In this document: positions 1 to 9,067 of the stretch, piece by piece
Layout: the number at the start of each line of letters is the position of its first letter
Position numbering within the stretch: position 1 is the first letter of the stretch
From: Streptomyces sp. NBC_01262
GTDB taxonomy: Bacteria > Actinomycetota > Actinomycetes > Streptomycetales > Streptomycetaceae
Direction of reading: 5' to 3'
DNA length: 64,000 nucleotides
NCBI RefSeq assembly: GCF_036226365.1
Contig: NZ_CP108462.1
Coordinates: 558,001 to 622,000 of the forward strand
Made by a program: the position numbers and the translations under genes
Notes under the pieces: model-generated
What the model saw: the letters and a program-made list of their open reading frames with translations, nothing else
What the model was told of the DNA's origin: nothing
The model's database searches: none

Positions 1-1104
1 GGCTGCCGGCACCCCGCAGTAGATGGCCGACTGGAGCAGGACTTCCTGGATCTCGTCGGGTGTGAGGCCGTTGCGCAGCGCCGCCCGCACATGCATGGCC
101 AGCTCTTCGTGGTGGCCGTGCGCGACCAGCGCGGTGATCGTGATGCAGCTGCGGGTCCTGCGGCTCAGGCCCGGGCGGGTCCAGACCTCGCCCCACGCGT
201 AGCGGGTGATGAAGTCCTGGAAGACGGAGGTGAAGGCGGTGGTGCGGGCGACCGCCCGGTCCACGTGCGCGTCGCCCAGCACGGTCCGGCGGACCGTCAT
301 CCCCGCGCTGTGCCGCGAGCCGTCGTCCGCCGGGCGGGCCGGGGTCTGCGCGAGGTGGCCTAGCAGCGCGGCGAGTACGGGCGCCGGGCGCTCGACGTTC
401 GCCAGGTGGGCGGCGTGCGCGACCTCGGTCAGGCTTGCGCCGGGGATGCCGTCCGCCAGTTCACGGCCGTGCGAGGGCGGCGTCGCCGGGTCCTGGCGGC
501 CGGCGACCACCAGCGTCGGTGCGCTCACCCCCGGCAGCTCGGCGCGCAGGTCGAAGGCGGCGATGGCGTCACAGCACGCCGCGTACGCCTCCGGGTCCGC
601 CGCCCGCATGTCCGCCACCAGCGCCTCGGCCGCCGGCTCGCCCGCGAACCCCTCGGTGAACCAGCGTGTCGCCGCCGAGTCCGCCACCGGGTCCGTGCCC
701 TTCGCGCGGACCAGCGCCGCGCGCTCGTGCCACCCCGCCGGTTCGCCGAAGCGGGCCGAGGTGCAGATCAGCGCGAGCGAGTCGATGCGCTCCGGGTGGT
801 GCACGGCCAGCCAGCTGCCGATGGCTCCGCCGAGCGAGATCCCCGCGTACGCGAACCGGTCGACGCCGAGGCTGGCCGCCAGGGCGAGGACGAGGCGACC
901 GAGGTCGGCAACGGTCGCACCGGACCGGAGGAGCGACGCGGGTGAGCCGCCGTGGCCCGGCAGGTCGTAACGGATGACGTGGTGCGTGCGCGCCAGGGCG
1001 GGGACCTGGGGGTCCCAGACGGCGAGTGACGTGCCGAGGGAGGGGCCGAGGATGAGCGGCGGGGCGGTGGCGGCGCCGTCGGTGCGGTGGTGCAGGGCTG
1101 TCAT
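1..1104 (-). CDS. pcaL: PcaL: 3-oxoadipate enol-lactonase / 4-carboxymuconolactone decarboxylase fusion (partial, C-terminus off window)
   Basis: Fusion enzyme for two consecutive steps of protocatechuate ortho-cleavage: decarboxylation of gamma-carboxymuconolactone and hydrolysis of the enol-lactone to 3-oxoadipate. My reverse-strand translation gives an alpha/beta-hydrolase domain (about residues 1-250) with nucleophile elbow GISLGG (Ser near residue 90) and a late HAAHLANVERP carrying the catalytic His. A carboxymuconolactone decarboxylase (AhpD-like) domain follows from about residue 255, with HGHHEELAMHVRAALRNG and AIYCGVPAA. The frame is open to base 1, so only the last dozen or so residues are missing. 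The ATG at 1104 lies 16 bases after the pcaB stop. Last gene seen of the pca operon. The PcaD-PcaC fusion is typical of actinomycetes. Confidence 0.93.
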   Translation of the reverse strand, partial: MTALHHRTDGAATAPPLILGPSLGTSLAVWDPQVPALARTHHVIRYDLPGHGGSPASLLRSGATVADLGRLVLALAASLGVDRFAYAGISLGGAIGSWLAVHHPERIDSLALICTSARFGEPAGWHERAALVRAKGTDPVADSAATRWFTEGFAGEPAAEALVADMRAADPEAYAACCDAIAAFDLRAELPGVSAPTLVVAGRQDPATPPSHGRELADGIPGASLTEVAHAAHLANVERPAPVLAALLGHLAQTPARPADDGSRHSAGMTVRRTVLGDAHVDRAVARTTAFTSVFQDFITRYAWGEVWTRPGLSRRTRSCITITALVAHGHHEELAMHVRAALRNGLTPDEIQEVLLQSAIYCGVPAA

Positions 1105-1120
1105 GCGGGCTCCAGAGTCC

Positions 1121-2545
1121 TCAGTCGCCGGACGGGCTGAATGGCGTGCCGCGTCGCAGCGCGCGGTCGACCAGCTCGCCGGCCGAGCCGAGGTAGTTCA
1201 CCGGGTCGGTCAGGTCGCGCAGGCGCTCCTTGGGGAGGACGCCGGACAGGGCCGGCTCCTCCAGGAGCGCTTCGTCGAGTTCGAGGCCCTCTTCGACCGC
1301 GCGCCGGGTGGCCCGGGCGAGGGCGGCCTTGGCCTCGCCGCGCCCGATGAGGGCGGTGAAGGCCGCGGCGAGGTGCTCGGAGACGATGAGGCCGTGGGTG
1401 GCGTCGAGGTTGTCGCGCATGCGGTGGGGGTGGACGCGCAGGCCGTCGGCGAGTTCGGCGGCGTCGCGGGCGGCGCCGCCGACGAGTCGCAGCGCTTCGC
1501 GCAGGGGCTGCCATTCGGCGTGCCAGGCGCCGGCGGGGCGTTCGTCCTCGGCGGCGAGGGAGCCGTAGAGGACGGAGGCGAGGGCGGGGACCTGGCGGGC
1601 GGCGGCCGCGATGAGGGTGGCGCGGACGGGGTTGGCCTTGTGGGGCATGGCGGAGGAGCCGCCGCCGGTGCCTTCGCTCAGCTCGCCGATCTCGGTGCGG
1701 GAGAGCAGGAGGACATCCGTCGCGAGCTTGCCCAGCGCGCCGGCCGTGAAGGCCAGCGCGCCCGCGAGGTCGGCGATCGGCGTGCGCAGGGTGTGCCAGG
1801 GCAGCGCGGGCTCGGCGAGGCCGGTCTCGGCGGCGTACGCGGCGAGGAGCCGGATGCCGGGATCGCCCTCCAGGACCGTGCCGTCGGCCTCGGCGAAGGC
1901 CTTGAAGGCGGCCAGGGTGCCGGCCGCGCCGCCGAGCTGGGCGGGGAGCGAGGCGCGGACGGCGGCCAGCCGCTCGCGGGCGTCCAGGACGAGGGAGCGC
2001 CAGCCCGCCGCCTTGAGGCCGAACGTGGTCGGGACGGCGTGTTGCGTCAGGGTGCGGCCGGGCATCGGCGTGTCGCGGTGCTGCCCGGCCAGCAGCGCCA
2101 GGCCGGCGGCGGCCCCGTCGAGGTCGGCGAGCACCGGCTCCAGAGCGCGGGCGGCGACCAGCATCGCGGCGGTGTCCAGGATGTCCTGGCTGGTCGCGCC
2201 CCGGTGGACGTAGGGGCCCGCCTCGGGGTCCCGCTCGGCGACGGCGGCCGTGAGGTCGGCGACGAGCGGGATGACGGGGTTGCCGCCGGAGCGGGCGCGC
2301 AGCGCGAGGTCCCGGACGCCGTACCGGGCGCTGTCCGCGGCTGCCGCCGTCACGGCCGCGGCCGCCGACTCGGGCGCCAGGCCCAGCGCGGCCTGGGCGC
2401 GGGTGAGCGCGGCCTCGGCGTCGAGCATGGCGCGGACGTAGGCCGCGTCGCTGGTCGCCTCCTCGGCGGCCGAGCCGGCCCGGCCGGGCGAGAGCAGCCC
2501 GGCGTCGGCGGACGACGGCTCGGTCGGTGGCTCAGTCGAAGGCAA
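1121..2545 (-). CDS. pcaB: 3-carboxy-cis,cis-muconate cycloisomerase
   Basis: Converts beta-carboxymuconate to gamma-carboxymuconolactone, between the dioxygenase PcaGH and PcaL. It is a 474-residue member of the fumarase/aspartase superfamily; the signature SSAMPHKANPV sits around residue 295, and TSQDILDTA near 155 and TLTQHAVPTTFG near 200 match the family. The only start placing the conserved DAGLLSP...EEATSDAAYVRAMLDAE region inside the protein is a TTG at 2545. It has a GAGGAG about 10 bases upstream and overlaps the end of pcaG by 14 bases, so the two are translationally coupled. The unusual start is my reading; no in-frame ATG lies upstream of residue 40. Confidence 0.92.
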   Translation of the reverse strand: MPSTEPPTEPSSADAGLLSPGRAGSAAEEATSDAAYVRAMLDAEAALTRAQAALGLAPESAAAAVTAAAADSARYGVRDLALRARSGGNPVIPLVADLTAAVAERDPEAGPYVHRGATSQDILDTAAMLVAARALEPVLADLDGAAAGLALLAGQHRDTPMPGRTLTQHAVPTTFGLKAAGWRSLVLDARERLAAVRASLPAQLGGAAGTLAAFKAFAEADGTVLEGDPGIRLLAAYAAETGLAEPALPWHTLRTPIADLAGALAFTAGALGKLATDVLLLSRTEIGELSEGTGGGSSAMPHKANPVRATLIAAAARQVPALASVLYGSLAAEDERPAGAWHAEWQPLREALRLVGGAARDAAELADGLRVHPHRMRDNLDATHGLIVSEHLAAAFTALIGRGEAKAALARATRRAVEEGLELDEALLEEPALSGVLPKERLRDLTDPVNYLGSAGELVDRALRRGTPFSPSGD

Positions 2546-3104
2546 GGAAAACCGTCTCCTCGTCGCCTTGCAGGTGGATGTCGAAGCGGTAGGTGCCGTT
2601 CGGCTCGGGGTCCGCCACCAGCGTGCCGCGCCGCTGGGGAGTCAGCGAGGCGAGCAGCGCGTCCTCGCCGTTCTCCGGGAAGTACACCCGGGTGTACAGG
2701 TGGTGGGTGAGGCCCCGGGCGAACACACACACGCTGATGTACGGCACCTCGGGCGCCCCCGGTGGCAGGGTGCGCAGCGCGTAGTGGCCGTCCTTGTCGG
2801 TCGGCAGCCGGCCGAAGCCGGTGAAGTGCACGCCGTCGCGGCCGACGAAGCCGCCGGTGGACGGGTCGCGCCGCATGGAGCCGGGGACCTGGGGGATGGC
2901 GCCGTCAGGTCCGGCCTGCCAGAACTCGATCAGGGCGTCCGGGATGGGGGCGCCGTCGCCGTCGTAGACGTAGCCGTGGACGTTGATGGCGCCGGGGTGC
3001 CCGGCCGGGGCGACCTGGCCGCCCTCGGGGAAGGGCAGGGCGTGGCCGTAGAAGGGGCCGATGGTGTGCGAGGGGGTGGGGAGCTGGGTGGGGTGCGGGC
3101 TCAT
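2532..3104 (-). CDS. pcaG: Protocatechuate 3,4-dioxygenase alpha subunit
   Basis: Non-catalytic partner of PcaH in the intradiol dioxygenase that opens protocatechuate between the two hydroxyl-bearing carbons. The 190-residue product has the intradiol fold features HTIGPFYGHALPFPEGG near the start, INVHGYVYDGDGAPIPDALI at about 40-60 and EVPYISVCVFARGLTHHLYTRV near 140. It lacks the Tyr/His iron set present in PcaH, as expected of alpha. The ATG at 3104 overlaps the pcaH stop as ATGA. A longer in-frame reading to 3173 would overlap pcaH coding by 70 bases and has no family support, so I reject it. Confidence 0.94.
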   Translation of the reverse strand: MSPHPTQLPTPSHTIGPFYGHALPFPEGGQVAPAGHPGAINVHGYVYDGDGAPIPDALIEFWQAGPDGAIPQVPGSMRRDPSTGGFVGRDGVHFTGFGRLPTDKDGHYALRTLPPGAPEVPYISVCVFARGLTHHLYTRVYFPENGEDALLASLTPQRRGTLVADPEPNGTYRFDIHLQGDEETVFLAFD

Positions 3105-3865
3105 CGGCCTTCCTCGATCCAGGTGGCGGACGGTCCGTCGAGGACGATGTCCCAGCGGTAGCCCATCGACCACTCGGGCTTGGACAGGTCGTGGTCGTAG
3201 GCGGCGATCAGGCGCTCGCGCGCGGCGTGGTCGGTCACCGACTGCAGGATCGGGTCGTACGCGAAGAGCGGGTCGGCGGGGAAGTACATCTGGGTGATCA
3301 GCCGCTGGGTGAAGGCGGTGCCGAAGACCGAGAAGTGGATGTGCGCGGGCCGCCAGGCGTTGGTGTGGTTGCCCCAGGGGTACGCGCCGGGCTTGACGGT
3401 GATGAACTCGTAGCGGCCCTCGTCGTCGGTGAGGGTGCGGCCGACGCCGGTGAAGTTGGGGTCGAGCGGCGCCGGGTGCTGTTCGCGCAGGTGGGCGTAG
3501 CGGCCGGCGGCGTTGGCCTGCCAGACCTCGATGAGCTGGCCGCGCACCGGGCGGCCCTCACGGTCCAGCAGGCGGCCGGTGACGGTTATGCGCTCGCCGA
3601 TGGGCTCGCCGCGGTGCTGGAGGGTGAGGTCGTTGTCGACCTCGGTGATGTCCTGGTGGCCGAAGGCCGGGCTGCGCAGTTCCACGAGTTCGGGGTCGCC
3701 GCCCACCGCGACCAGCGGCTGCTTCGGGGAGCGCAGGATGCTGCTGCGGTACGGCGGGTAGAAGCGGCGCGCGTGGTGCTCGACGGGCGCGCCGTCGGCG
3801 AGCCCCTTCTCGTACTGGCCCCTGATCTCGACGATCTCGGCGGTGATCTCTTCCTGGGTGGTCAT
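3101..3865 (-). CDS. pcaH: Protocatechuate 3,4-dioxygenase beta subunit
   Basis: Catalytic subunit of the non-heme Fe(III) intradiol dioxygenase converting protocatechuate to 3-carboxy-cis,cis-muconate. The 254-residue product shows the ring-cleavage core: GQLIEVWQANAAGRYAHLRE, then GAYPWGNHTNAWRPAHIHFS. These hold the two Tyr and two His that ligate iron in the family (Y of GRYAH, Y of GAYPW, and HIH). The N-terminal HHARRFYPPYRSSILRSP is typical of PcaH. The frame stays open upstream through pcaF, but the ATG at 3865 gives the family length and lies 11 bases after the pcaF stop. The 3' end overlaps pcaG by 4 bases. Confidence 0.95.
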   Translation of the reverse strand: MTTQEEITAEIVEIRGQYEKGLADGAPVEHHARRFYPPYRSSILRSPKQPLVAVGGDPELVELRSPAFGHQDITEVDNDLTLQHRGEPIGERITVTGRLLDREGRPVRGQLIEVWQANAAGRYAHLREQHPAPLDPNFTGVGRTLTDDEGRYEFITVKPGAYPWGNHTNAWRPAHIHFSVFGTAFTQRLITQMYFPADPLFAYDPILQSVTDHAARERLIAAYDHDLSKPEWSMGYRWDIVLDGPSATWIEEGR

Positions 3866-3876
3866 CTGCGCGTCTC

Positions 3877-5070
3877 CTACCTTTCCAGGACGAGGGCGAG
3901 GCCCTGTCCTACGCCGATGCAGAGGGCGGCCAGTCCGGTTCCCGAGCCGGCCGAAGCGAGCTGGTGGGCGACGGCTCCGGTGATCCGGGCCCCGGAGGCG
4001 CCGAGGGGGTGGCCGATGGCGATGGCGCCGCCGCGCGGGTTGACGATGGCGGGGTCGAGCTCGGGCCATTCGGCGAGGCAGCCCAGCGACTGGGCGGCGA
4101 AGGCCTCGTTCAGCTCGAAGGTGTGCAGGTCGCCGAAGCCCTTGCCGGCCTTGGCCAGCGCCTTCCTGACGGCTTCGACCGGGCCCAGCCCGAAGTACTG
4201 CGGCTCGATGCCCGCGGCGGCCGAGGCCCGGACGCGGGCGAGCGGCTCGCGGCCGGTGGCCTTCAGCCCTTCCTCGTCGACGATGAGCAGCGCGGCGGCC
4301 CCGTCGTTGAGCGGGGAGGCGTTGCCGGCGGTGACGGTGCCGCCGTCCGTGCGGAAGACGGTCTTGAGCCGGGCGAGGGACTCCGTCGAGGTGTTGTCGC
4401 GGATGGTCTCGTCGCGGGCCAGGTCCACGCCCTCGACGGGCACCACCTCGCCGGCGTAGAGGCCGTCCTTCCAGGCGCGGGCGGCCTTCTCGTGGCTGGC
4501 CACGGCGAAGGCGTCCTGCTGCTCGCGGGTGAGGCCGTGCTTGTCGGCGATCAGCTCGGCGCCCTCGCCGAGGGCGACGGTCCACTGCGGCTCCATGCGC
4601 CGGTTGACCATGCGCCAGCCCAGCGTCGTGGAGAACAGCTCCTGGTGCCCGGCCGGGAAGGCCCGCTCGGGCTTGGGCAGCACCCAGGGGGCGCGGCTCA
4701 TCGACTCGACGCCGCCGGCCACCGCGATGTGGGCGTCGCCGACGGCGACCGCGCGGGCGGCCTGGATGACGGCCTCCATGCCGGAGCCGCACAGACGGTT
4801 GACGGTGGCGCCGGGTACGGACACGGGCAGCCCGGCGAGCAGCACGGCCATACGGGCGACGTCGCGGTTCTCCTCGCCGGCGCCGTTGGCGTTGCCGTAG
4901 AAGACGTCGTCGATGCGGGCGGGGTCGAGCTGCGGGGTGCGCTCCAGCAGGGCGCGCAGCACGCCGGCGGCGAGGTCGTCGGGGCGTACGGAGGACAGGG
5001 CGCCGCCGTACTTGCCGACGGGGGTGCGGACGGCGTCGACGATGTACACGTCGCGCAGTTGCTGGCTCAT
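3877..5070 (-). CDS. pcaF: 3-oxoadipyl-CoA thiolase
   Basis: Last step of the beta-ketoadipate pathway: thiolytic cleavage of 3-oxoadipyl-CoA to succinyl-CoA and acetyl-CoA. The 397-residue thiolase has the acyl-enzyme Cys in [11 protein letters not shown] (about residue 90), the His of [19 protein letters not shown] (about 350) and the second Cys in ALCIGVGQG near the C-terminus. The [16 protein letters not shown] stretch is characteristic of the adipyl-type subgroup. The ATG at 5070 overlaps the pcaJ stop as ATGA, so translation is coupled to the CoA-transferase genes that make its substrate. Confidence 0.95.
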   Translation of the reverse strand: MSQQLRDVYIVDAVRTPVGKYGGALSSVRPDDLAAGVLRALLERTPQLDPARIDDVFYGNANGAGEENRDVARMAVLLAGLPVSVPGATVNRLCGSGMEAVIQAARAVAVGDAHIAVAGGVESMSRAPWVLPKPERAFPAGHQELFSTTLGWRMVNRRMEPQWTVALGEGAELIADKHGLTREQQDAFAVASHEKAARAWKDGLYAGEVVPVEGVDLARDETIRDNTSTESLARLKTVFRTDGGTVTAGNASPLNDGAAALLIVDEEGLKATGREPLARVRASAAAGIEPQYFGLGPVEAVRKALAKAGKGFGDLHTFELNEAFAAQSLGCLAEWPELDPAIVNPRGGAIAIGHPLGASGARITGAVAHQLASAGSGTGLAALCIGVGQGLALVLER

Positions 5071-5738
5071 CGCTCGGCTCCTTCGGCGCTTCCGTCGGCA
5101 ATGCCTTCGGCGATCCGGACCTTGGCGGCGGTCTTCTCGGTGATCTCCTGTGCGCTGACTCCGGGCGCGGTCTCCACGAGCACCAGCCCGTCCTCGGTGA
5201 CGTCCAGGACGCCGAGGTCGGTGATGATGCGGTTGACGCAGGTCCGGCCGGTCAGCGGCAGCTCGCACTCCTCCAGGATCTTCGGGCTGCCGTCCTTGGC
5301 GGTGTGGGTCATCGTGACGATCACGCGACGGGCGCCGTGCACCAGGTCCATGGCGCCGCCGATACCGGTGACCATTTTCCCGGGGATGGCCCAGTTGGCG
5401 AGGTCGCCGCGGGCGGACACCTGCATGGCGCCGAGGACGGCGGTGTCGATGTGGCCGCCGCGGATCATCCCGAAGGACAGGGCGGAGTCGAAGAAGGAGG
5501 CGCCGGGCAGGACGGTGACGGTCTCCTTGCCGGCGTTGATCAGATCCGGGTCGACCTCGTCCTCGTACGGGAAGGGGCCGGTGCCCAGGATGCCGTTCTC
5601 GGATTCGAGGATGACCTCGACGCCCTCGGGGAGGTGGTTGGGGATCAGGGTGGGCAGGCCGATGCCGAGGTTGACGTACTCGCCGTCGGACAGCTCCAGG
5701 GCCGCGCGGGCGGCCATCTCGTCTCGCGTCCAGGCCAT
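5067..5738 (-). CDS. pcaJ: 3-oxoadipate CoA-transferase subunit B
   Basis: Beta subunit of the succinyl-CoA:3-oxoadipate CoA-transferase, which activates 3-oxoadipate for PcaF. The 223-residue product has the family signature [15 protein letters not shown] near the N-terminus and the active-site Glu in [12 protein letters not shown] (about residue 46), followed by [18 protein letters not shown]. The ATG at 5738 shares one base with the pcaI stop (TGATG), and the 3' end overlaps pcaF by 4 bases. The C-terminal tail after residue 205 is Ala/Gly/Glu-rich and unconserved. Homologs also serve as 3-oxoacid CoA-transferases; the pca context settles the assignment. Confidence 0.94.
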   Translation of the reverse strand: MAWTRDEMAARAALELSDGEYVNLGIGLPTLIPNHLPEGVEVILESENGILGTGPFPYEDEVDPDLINAGKETVTVLPGASFFDSALSFGMIRGGHIDTAVLGAMQVSARGDLANWAIPGKMVTGIGGAMDLVHGARRVIVTMTHTAKDGSPKILEECELPLTGRTCVNRIITDLGVLDVTEDGLVLVETAPGVSAQEITEKTAAKVRIAEGIADGSAEGAER

Positions 5739-6508
5739 CAGGCCGACACCTCCCGGGCGGTCACGGTGACCTTCTCGATCTTCTTGTCGGCGGCCTGCCC
5801 GGGAGTGAGCGCGACGACACGCTGCACGAAGACGCCGGGCAGGTGGACCTGGTCCGGGTCCAGCTCGCCGGGCTCGACCAGCTCCTCGACCTCGGCGACG
5901 GTGATCCGGCCCGCCATGGCCGCGAGCGGGTTGAAGTTCTGGGCGGACTTGTTGAAGACCAGGTTGCCGTGCCGGTCGCCCTTGGCGGCGCGTACGAGGG
6001 CGAAGTCGGTGGTGATACCGCGCTCCAGGACGTACTCGGTGCCGTCGAACTCGCGGACCTCCTTGGGCGGGGAGGCCAGGGCGACGCCGCCGTTGCCGTC
6101 GTAGCGCCAGGGCAGTCCGCCGTCGGCGACCTGGGTGCCGACGCCGGCCGGGGTGAAGAAGGCCGGAATGCCGCAGCCGCCGGCGCGCAGCCGCTCGGCG
6201 AGGGTGCCCTGCGGGATCAGTTCGAGCTCCAGCTCGCCGCCGAGGTACTGGCGGGCGAATTCCTTGTTTCCGCCGATGTAGCTGCCGGTCACGCGGACGA
6301 TGCGCCCGGCGGACAGCAGCACGGCGAGGCCTGACTCCATGGCGCCGCAGTTGTTGGAGACCACGCTGAGACCGCTGACGCCGGTGTCGTAGACGGCCTG
6401 GATCAGTGTGTTCGGTACGCCGCTGAGACCGAAGCCGCCGACCGCGAACGACGCTCCGTCGCGGACGTCTGCCACGGCCTGTGCGGCTGTGGCGACCACC
6501 TTGTCCAT
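5738..6508 (-). CDS. pcaI: 3-oxoadipate CoA-transferase subunit A
   Basis: Alpha subunit of the CoA-transferase and first gene of the leftward pca operon. The 256-residue product begins [20 protein letters not shown] and has the CoA-transferase I glycine-rich motif [13 protein letters not shown] (about residues 24-36), [28 protein letters not shown] and a long [19 protein letters not shown] loop. The ATG at 6508 is followed upstream by the only sizeable gap in the operon (138 bases, shared with the divergent regulator), so the operon promoter lies there. A minus-strand TTGACA at 6594-6589 is a candidate -35 box, with a weak CAGACT -10 eighteen bases on. Confidence 0.94.
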   Translation of the reverse strand: MDKVVATAAQAVADVRDGASFAVGGFGLSGVPNTLIQAVYDTGVSGLSVVSNNCGAMESGLAVLLSAGRIVRVTGSYIGGNKEFARQYLGGELELELIPQGTLAERLRAGGCGIPAFFTPAGVGTQVADGGLPWRYDGNGGVALASPPKEVREFDGTEYVLERGITTDFALVRAAKGDRHGNLVFNKSAQNFNPLAAMAGRITVAEVEELVEPGELDPDQVHLPGVFVQRVVALTPGQAADKKIEKVTVTAREVSA

Positions 6509-6533
6509 TCGCCCGCCTACCCTTGTTCGTCCA

Positions 6534-6549
6534 GTGAACTTTAGTTCAC
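6534..6549. promoter_or_regulatory. Candidate operator of the pca divergent promoter
   Basis: Perfect inverted repeat GTGAACT-TT-AGTTCAC between pcaI and the divergent IclR-type gene, 26 bases upstream of the pcaI ATG. It lies downstream of the putative minus-strand -35/-10 (TTGACA at 6594-6589), where a bound repressor would block transcription. A palindrome of this size in an otherwise GC-rich spacer is a good candidate IclR site; the link to the adjacent regulator is inferred. Confidence 0.6.
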
Positions 6550-6646
6550 AATTGCTTACGCCAGAGTCTGATCCGCGGGCGTCGGCTCTGTCAACGTTTC
6601 GCGCCAGTAGGGTTTCGACGAGATTTCCGCAGAGTGGAGTGACCTG

Positions 6647-8371
6647 ATGTCATCGCCGTCCCCCACCGCCGGTGCCGCCGGTGCGGCCGGTGCGGCCCCG
6701 CCGCCGGAGGCCGTGGGCCCGCTGATCCGCGGCCTGGCCGTGCTCCGCGAGCTCGCCGCCGCCGACGGGCGGCGCTCGGTGGGCAATCTCGTGCGCGCCA
6801 CCCGCCTGGCCCGCTCCACCGTCGACCGGGTGATCAGCACCCTGAGCCGGACCGGCTATCTGCGGGTGGAGGGCCGGGACGCCGTCCTCACCCCACGGCT
6901 GATGGAACTGGGCAACGCCTACCTCTCGTCCTGCCGGCTGCCCGATCTGCTCGGCCCGCTCGCGGACGCCCTCGCCGACGGTCTCGACGAGTCGGTGTCG
7001 ATCGCGGTGCCCGACCGGGACGGGGTGCGCTTCGTCCACCAGGCCACCCGGCGCCGGGCCATGTCCCTGACCTTCCGCATCGGCGACCTGCTGCCGGCCG
7101 AACGCGGCGCGCCCGGCGCGCTGTTCGCCGCGCAATGGGGCGACGAGGACTGGCGGCGCTGGCGCGAGCGCCACGCCGCGGACCCGCTGGACGCCGGTTT
7201 CCCGGCGGTGCCGCACGGCCGTACGGACGCCGGGGCCTCGTTCGAGGAGCGCGCGGCCGCCGCGCGGGAGCAGGGCTGGTCGGCGGACGACCAGCTGATC
7301 GAGCCGGGGCTGGTCGCGGTGGCGATGGCCGTACGGGACACCGGCGGCGCGCCGGTCTGCGCGGTGAGCGTGGTCAGCCACACCAGCCGGCACAGCGCGC
7401 GGTCGCTGCGCGAGGCTGTGCTCCCCCGGCTGCGGGACGCCGTCGAGGCGATGACGGACGCCCTGAAGCCCGTCGGTCAACGGCGGCCCGCCGCTCCCCC
7501 GGCCGCCGGATCCGCGCCCGCCTCATGGACCCGCGCCTCCAAGCAGGAGCTGGGCCCGGAGTTCGTCGAGTCGCTGGCGCGCGGGCTCACCGTCCTCACC
7601 GCCTTCGACACCGCGGCCGGCACGCAGGGCGGACACGGCGGAAGCGCCGAGCTGCCGCTGACCGAAGTCGCCGAGGCCACCGGCCTGGCCCGCGCCACCG
7701 CCCGCCGCGCCCTGATCACCCTGGAGCACCTCGACTACGTCGAACGGGCTCCCCACGACGCCCGCCTGCACCGCCTCACCCCGCGCGTCCTGGAGCTGGG
7801 CTTCGCCCACCTGTCCGGGCTCACCCTCCTCCAGATCACCCAGCCGCACCTGGTCGAGCTGGTCGGGCGGGTGCACGACTCCGCCTCGATGGCCGTCCTG
7901 TCCGGCGACGACATCCAGTACGTGGCCCGCGTCCCCACCGTCCGCATCATGAGCGTCAACATCACGGTCGGCACCCGCTTCCCCGCGTACGCCACCGCCA
8001 TGGGCCGCGTCCTGCTCGCCGGCCTGCCCGGGCCCGAGCGCGCCGGGATCCTCGCCCGCACCGAGCTCCAGCCGCTCACCCTGCACACCGTCACCTCGGC
8101 CGCCCGCCTCGGCGACATCCTCGACCGGGCCGCGCGCGACGGCTACGTACTCGTCGACGAGGAGCTGGAGGAGGGCCTGCGCTCCATCGCCGTCCCTGTC
8201 CACGACCGCACCGGCCGGGTGGTCGCGGCTGTCAACGTCTCCCTGCACGCAGGCCGCGGCACCCCCGAGCACGCCCGCGAGAACCTGCTGCCGCCACTGC
8301 GGGAGACGGCGGCGCGCATCGAGGCCGACATCCAGGTGGCGGGGCGGTACGGGCGGATCGCGATGGGCTGA
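6647..8371 (+). CDS. Tandem double-domain IclR-family transcriptional regulator, divergent from pca operon
   Basis: A 574-residue protein containing two complete IclR units, where the family is usually about 250-280 residues. Unit 1 (about 20-275) has a winged helix (LVRATRLARSTVDRVISTLS) and effector domain; unit 2 (about 293-570) repeats both, with EATGLARATARRALITLEHL and a better conserved PcaR/PobR-like effector half (GTRFPAYATAMGRVLLAGLP, DEELEEGLRSIAVPV). A GGAGTG lies about 10 bases before the ATG. Being divergent from pcaIJFHGBL it is the likely sensor of protocatechuate or an intermediate. Unit 1 has a more diverged effector domain and may have lost or changed ligand. Whether it represses or activates cannot be told from sequence. 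Confidence 0.85.
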   Translation: MSSPSPTAGAAGAAGAAPPPEAVGPLIRGLAVLRELAAADGRRSVGNLVRATRLARSTVDRVISTLSRTGYLRVEGRDAVLTPRLMELGNAYLSSCRLPDLLGPLADALADGLDESVSIAVPDRDGVRFVHQATRRRAMSLTFRIGDLLPAERGAPGALFAAQWGDEDWRRWRERHAADPLDAGFPAVPHGRTDAGASFEERAAAAREQGWSADDQLIEPGLVAVAMAVRDTGGAPVCAVSVVSHTSRHSARSLREAVLPRLRDAVEAMTDALKPVGQRRPAAPPAAGSAPASWTRASKQELGPEFVESLARGLTVLTAFDTAAGTQGGHGGSAELPLTEVAEATGLARATARRALITLEHLDYVERAPHDARLHRLTPRVLELGFAHLSGLTLLQITQPHLVELVGRVHDSASMAVLSGDDIQYVARVPTVRIMSVNITVGTRFPAYATAMGRVLLAGLPGPERAGILARTELQPLTLHTVTSAARLGDILDRAARDGYVLVDEELEEGLRSIAVPVHDRTGRVVAAVNVSLHAGRGTPEHARENLLPPLRETAARIEADIQVAGRYGRIAMG

Positions 8372-8387
8372 GCCCCGAAGCCGGGGC
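8372..8387 (+). terminator. Hairpin after the IclR-type gene
   Basis: GCCCCG-AAGC-CGGGGC begins one base after the stop codon, a 6-bp perfect stem with a 4-base loop. There is no T-run, as is common in Streptomyces terminators. It separates two convergent genes. Confidence 0.5.
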
Positions 8388-8432
8388 CGCCGCGGGGCGA
8401 TCCGCCGTCCGCGATCCGCTGTCCGCCGTCCG

Positions 8433-9032
8433 TCAGCCGAGGTCCACCGGCGTGCCCCAGCCGCCCGCGAAGAAGGTCTCCGTCAGGGGGCGGCGTACGC
8501 GATCGGCGGTCTCGCGGGCGCGCAGCTTCTCGTCGGGCAGCGCGGTGGCCTCGGCCACCGCGCCGACCGCGATGACGGCGAGCGGACGGAAGCCCTCGGG
8601 AATGCCGAAGGCGGCGGTGATCCGGTCCGGGAGGAAGCCGCCCATCTGGTGGGCGTGCAGGCCCTCGGCGTGGGCCTGGACGGTGAGTTGGGCGACGGCG
8701 AGGCCGGTGTCGTACTGGGCCGTGGCGCTGGGCGTGCCGTCGGGCCGCCGCTCGGCGGCCACGGCGGCGATGAGGACCGACGCGTTGCCGGCCCAGGTCT
8801 GGTTGAAGCCGATCAGCGCGTCGTGGACGGCCTTGTACGTCTCGTCGCCGCGCCGGCCGACGAGGAAGCGCCAGGGCTGGACGTTGTTGGCCGACGCCGA
8901 CCAGCGCGCGGCTTCCAGCAGCGCGGCGAGCTGCCCGTCCGTCACCTCGTACGAGGGGTCGAAGGAGCGCGGGCTCCAGCGCTCGGCGAGCAGCGGGTGC
9001 ACGGGAGTGGAGGTGACTGCGCTACGGGACAT
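8433..9032 (-). CDS. Nitroreductase family protein
   Basis: A 199-residue FMN-dependent NAD(P)H oxidoreductase of the nitroreductase fold. Visible features are the N-terminal RWSPRSFDPSYEVTDGQL, the FMN-binding ARWSASANNVQPWRFLVGRR (about residues 42-61) and the AHQMGGFLPDRITAAFGIP region. The ATG at 9032 has AGGAG about 9 bases upstream; the frame stays open further but has repetitive, unconserved residues there. It stands alone, convergent with the IclR-type gene, with its own leader of about 60 bases containing a direct repeat. The substrate is not predictable; relatives reduce nitro groups, quinones or enones. Confidence 0.85.
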   Translation of the reverse strand: MSRSAVTSTPVHPLLAERWSPRSFDPSYEVTDGQLAALLEAARWSASANNVQPWRFLVGRRGDETYKAVHDALIGFNQTWAGNASVLIAAVAAERRPDGTPSATAQYDTGLAVAQLTVQAHAEGLHAHQMGGFLPDRITAAFGIPEGFRPLAVIAVGAVAEATALPDEKLRARETADRVRRPLTETFFAGGWGTPVDLG

Positions 9033-9067
9033 GCGAATGACTCCTGGGAGTTGCGGGCGTTCGGGTG

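Noticed and set aside
974..2710. Long plus-strand open frame of 578 codons opposite pcaB
   Set aside because: Composition is Gly/Glu/Arg/Ala-rich without motifs and it mirrors pcaB; a shadow frame of high-GC coding DNA.
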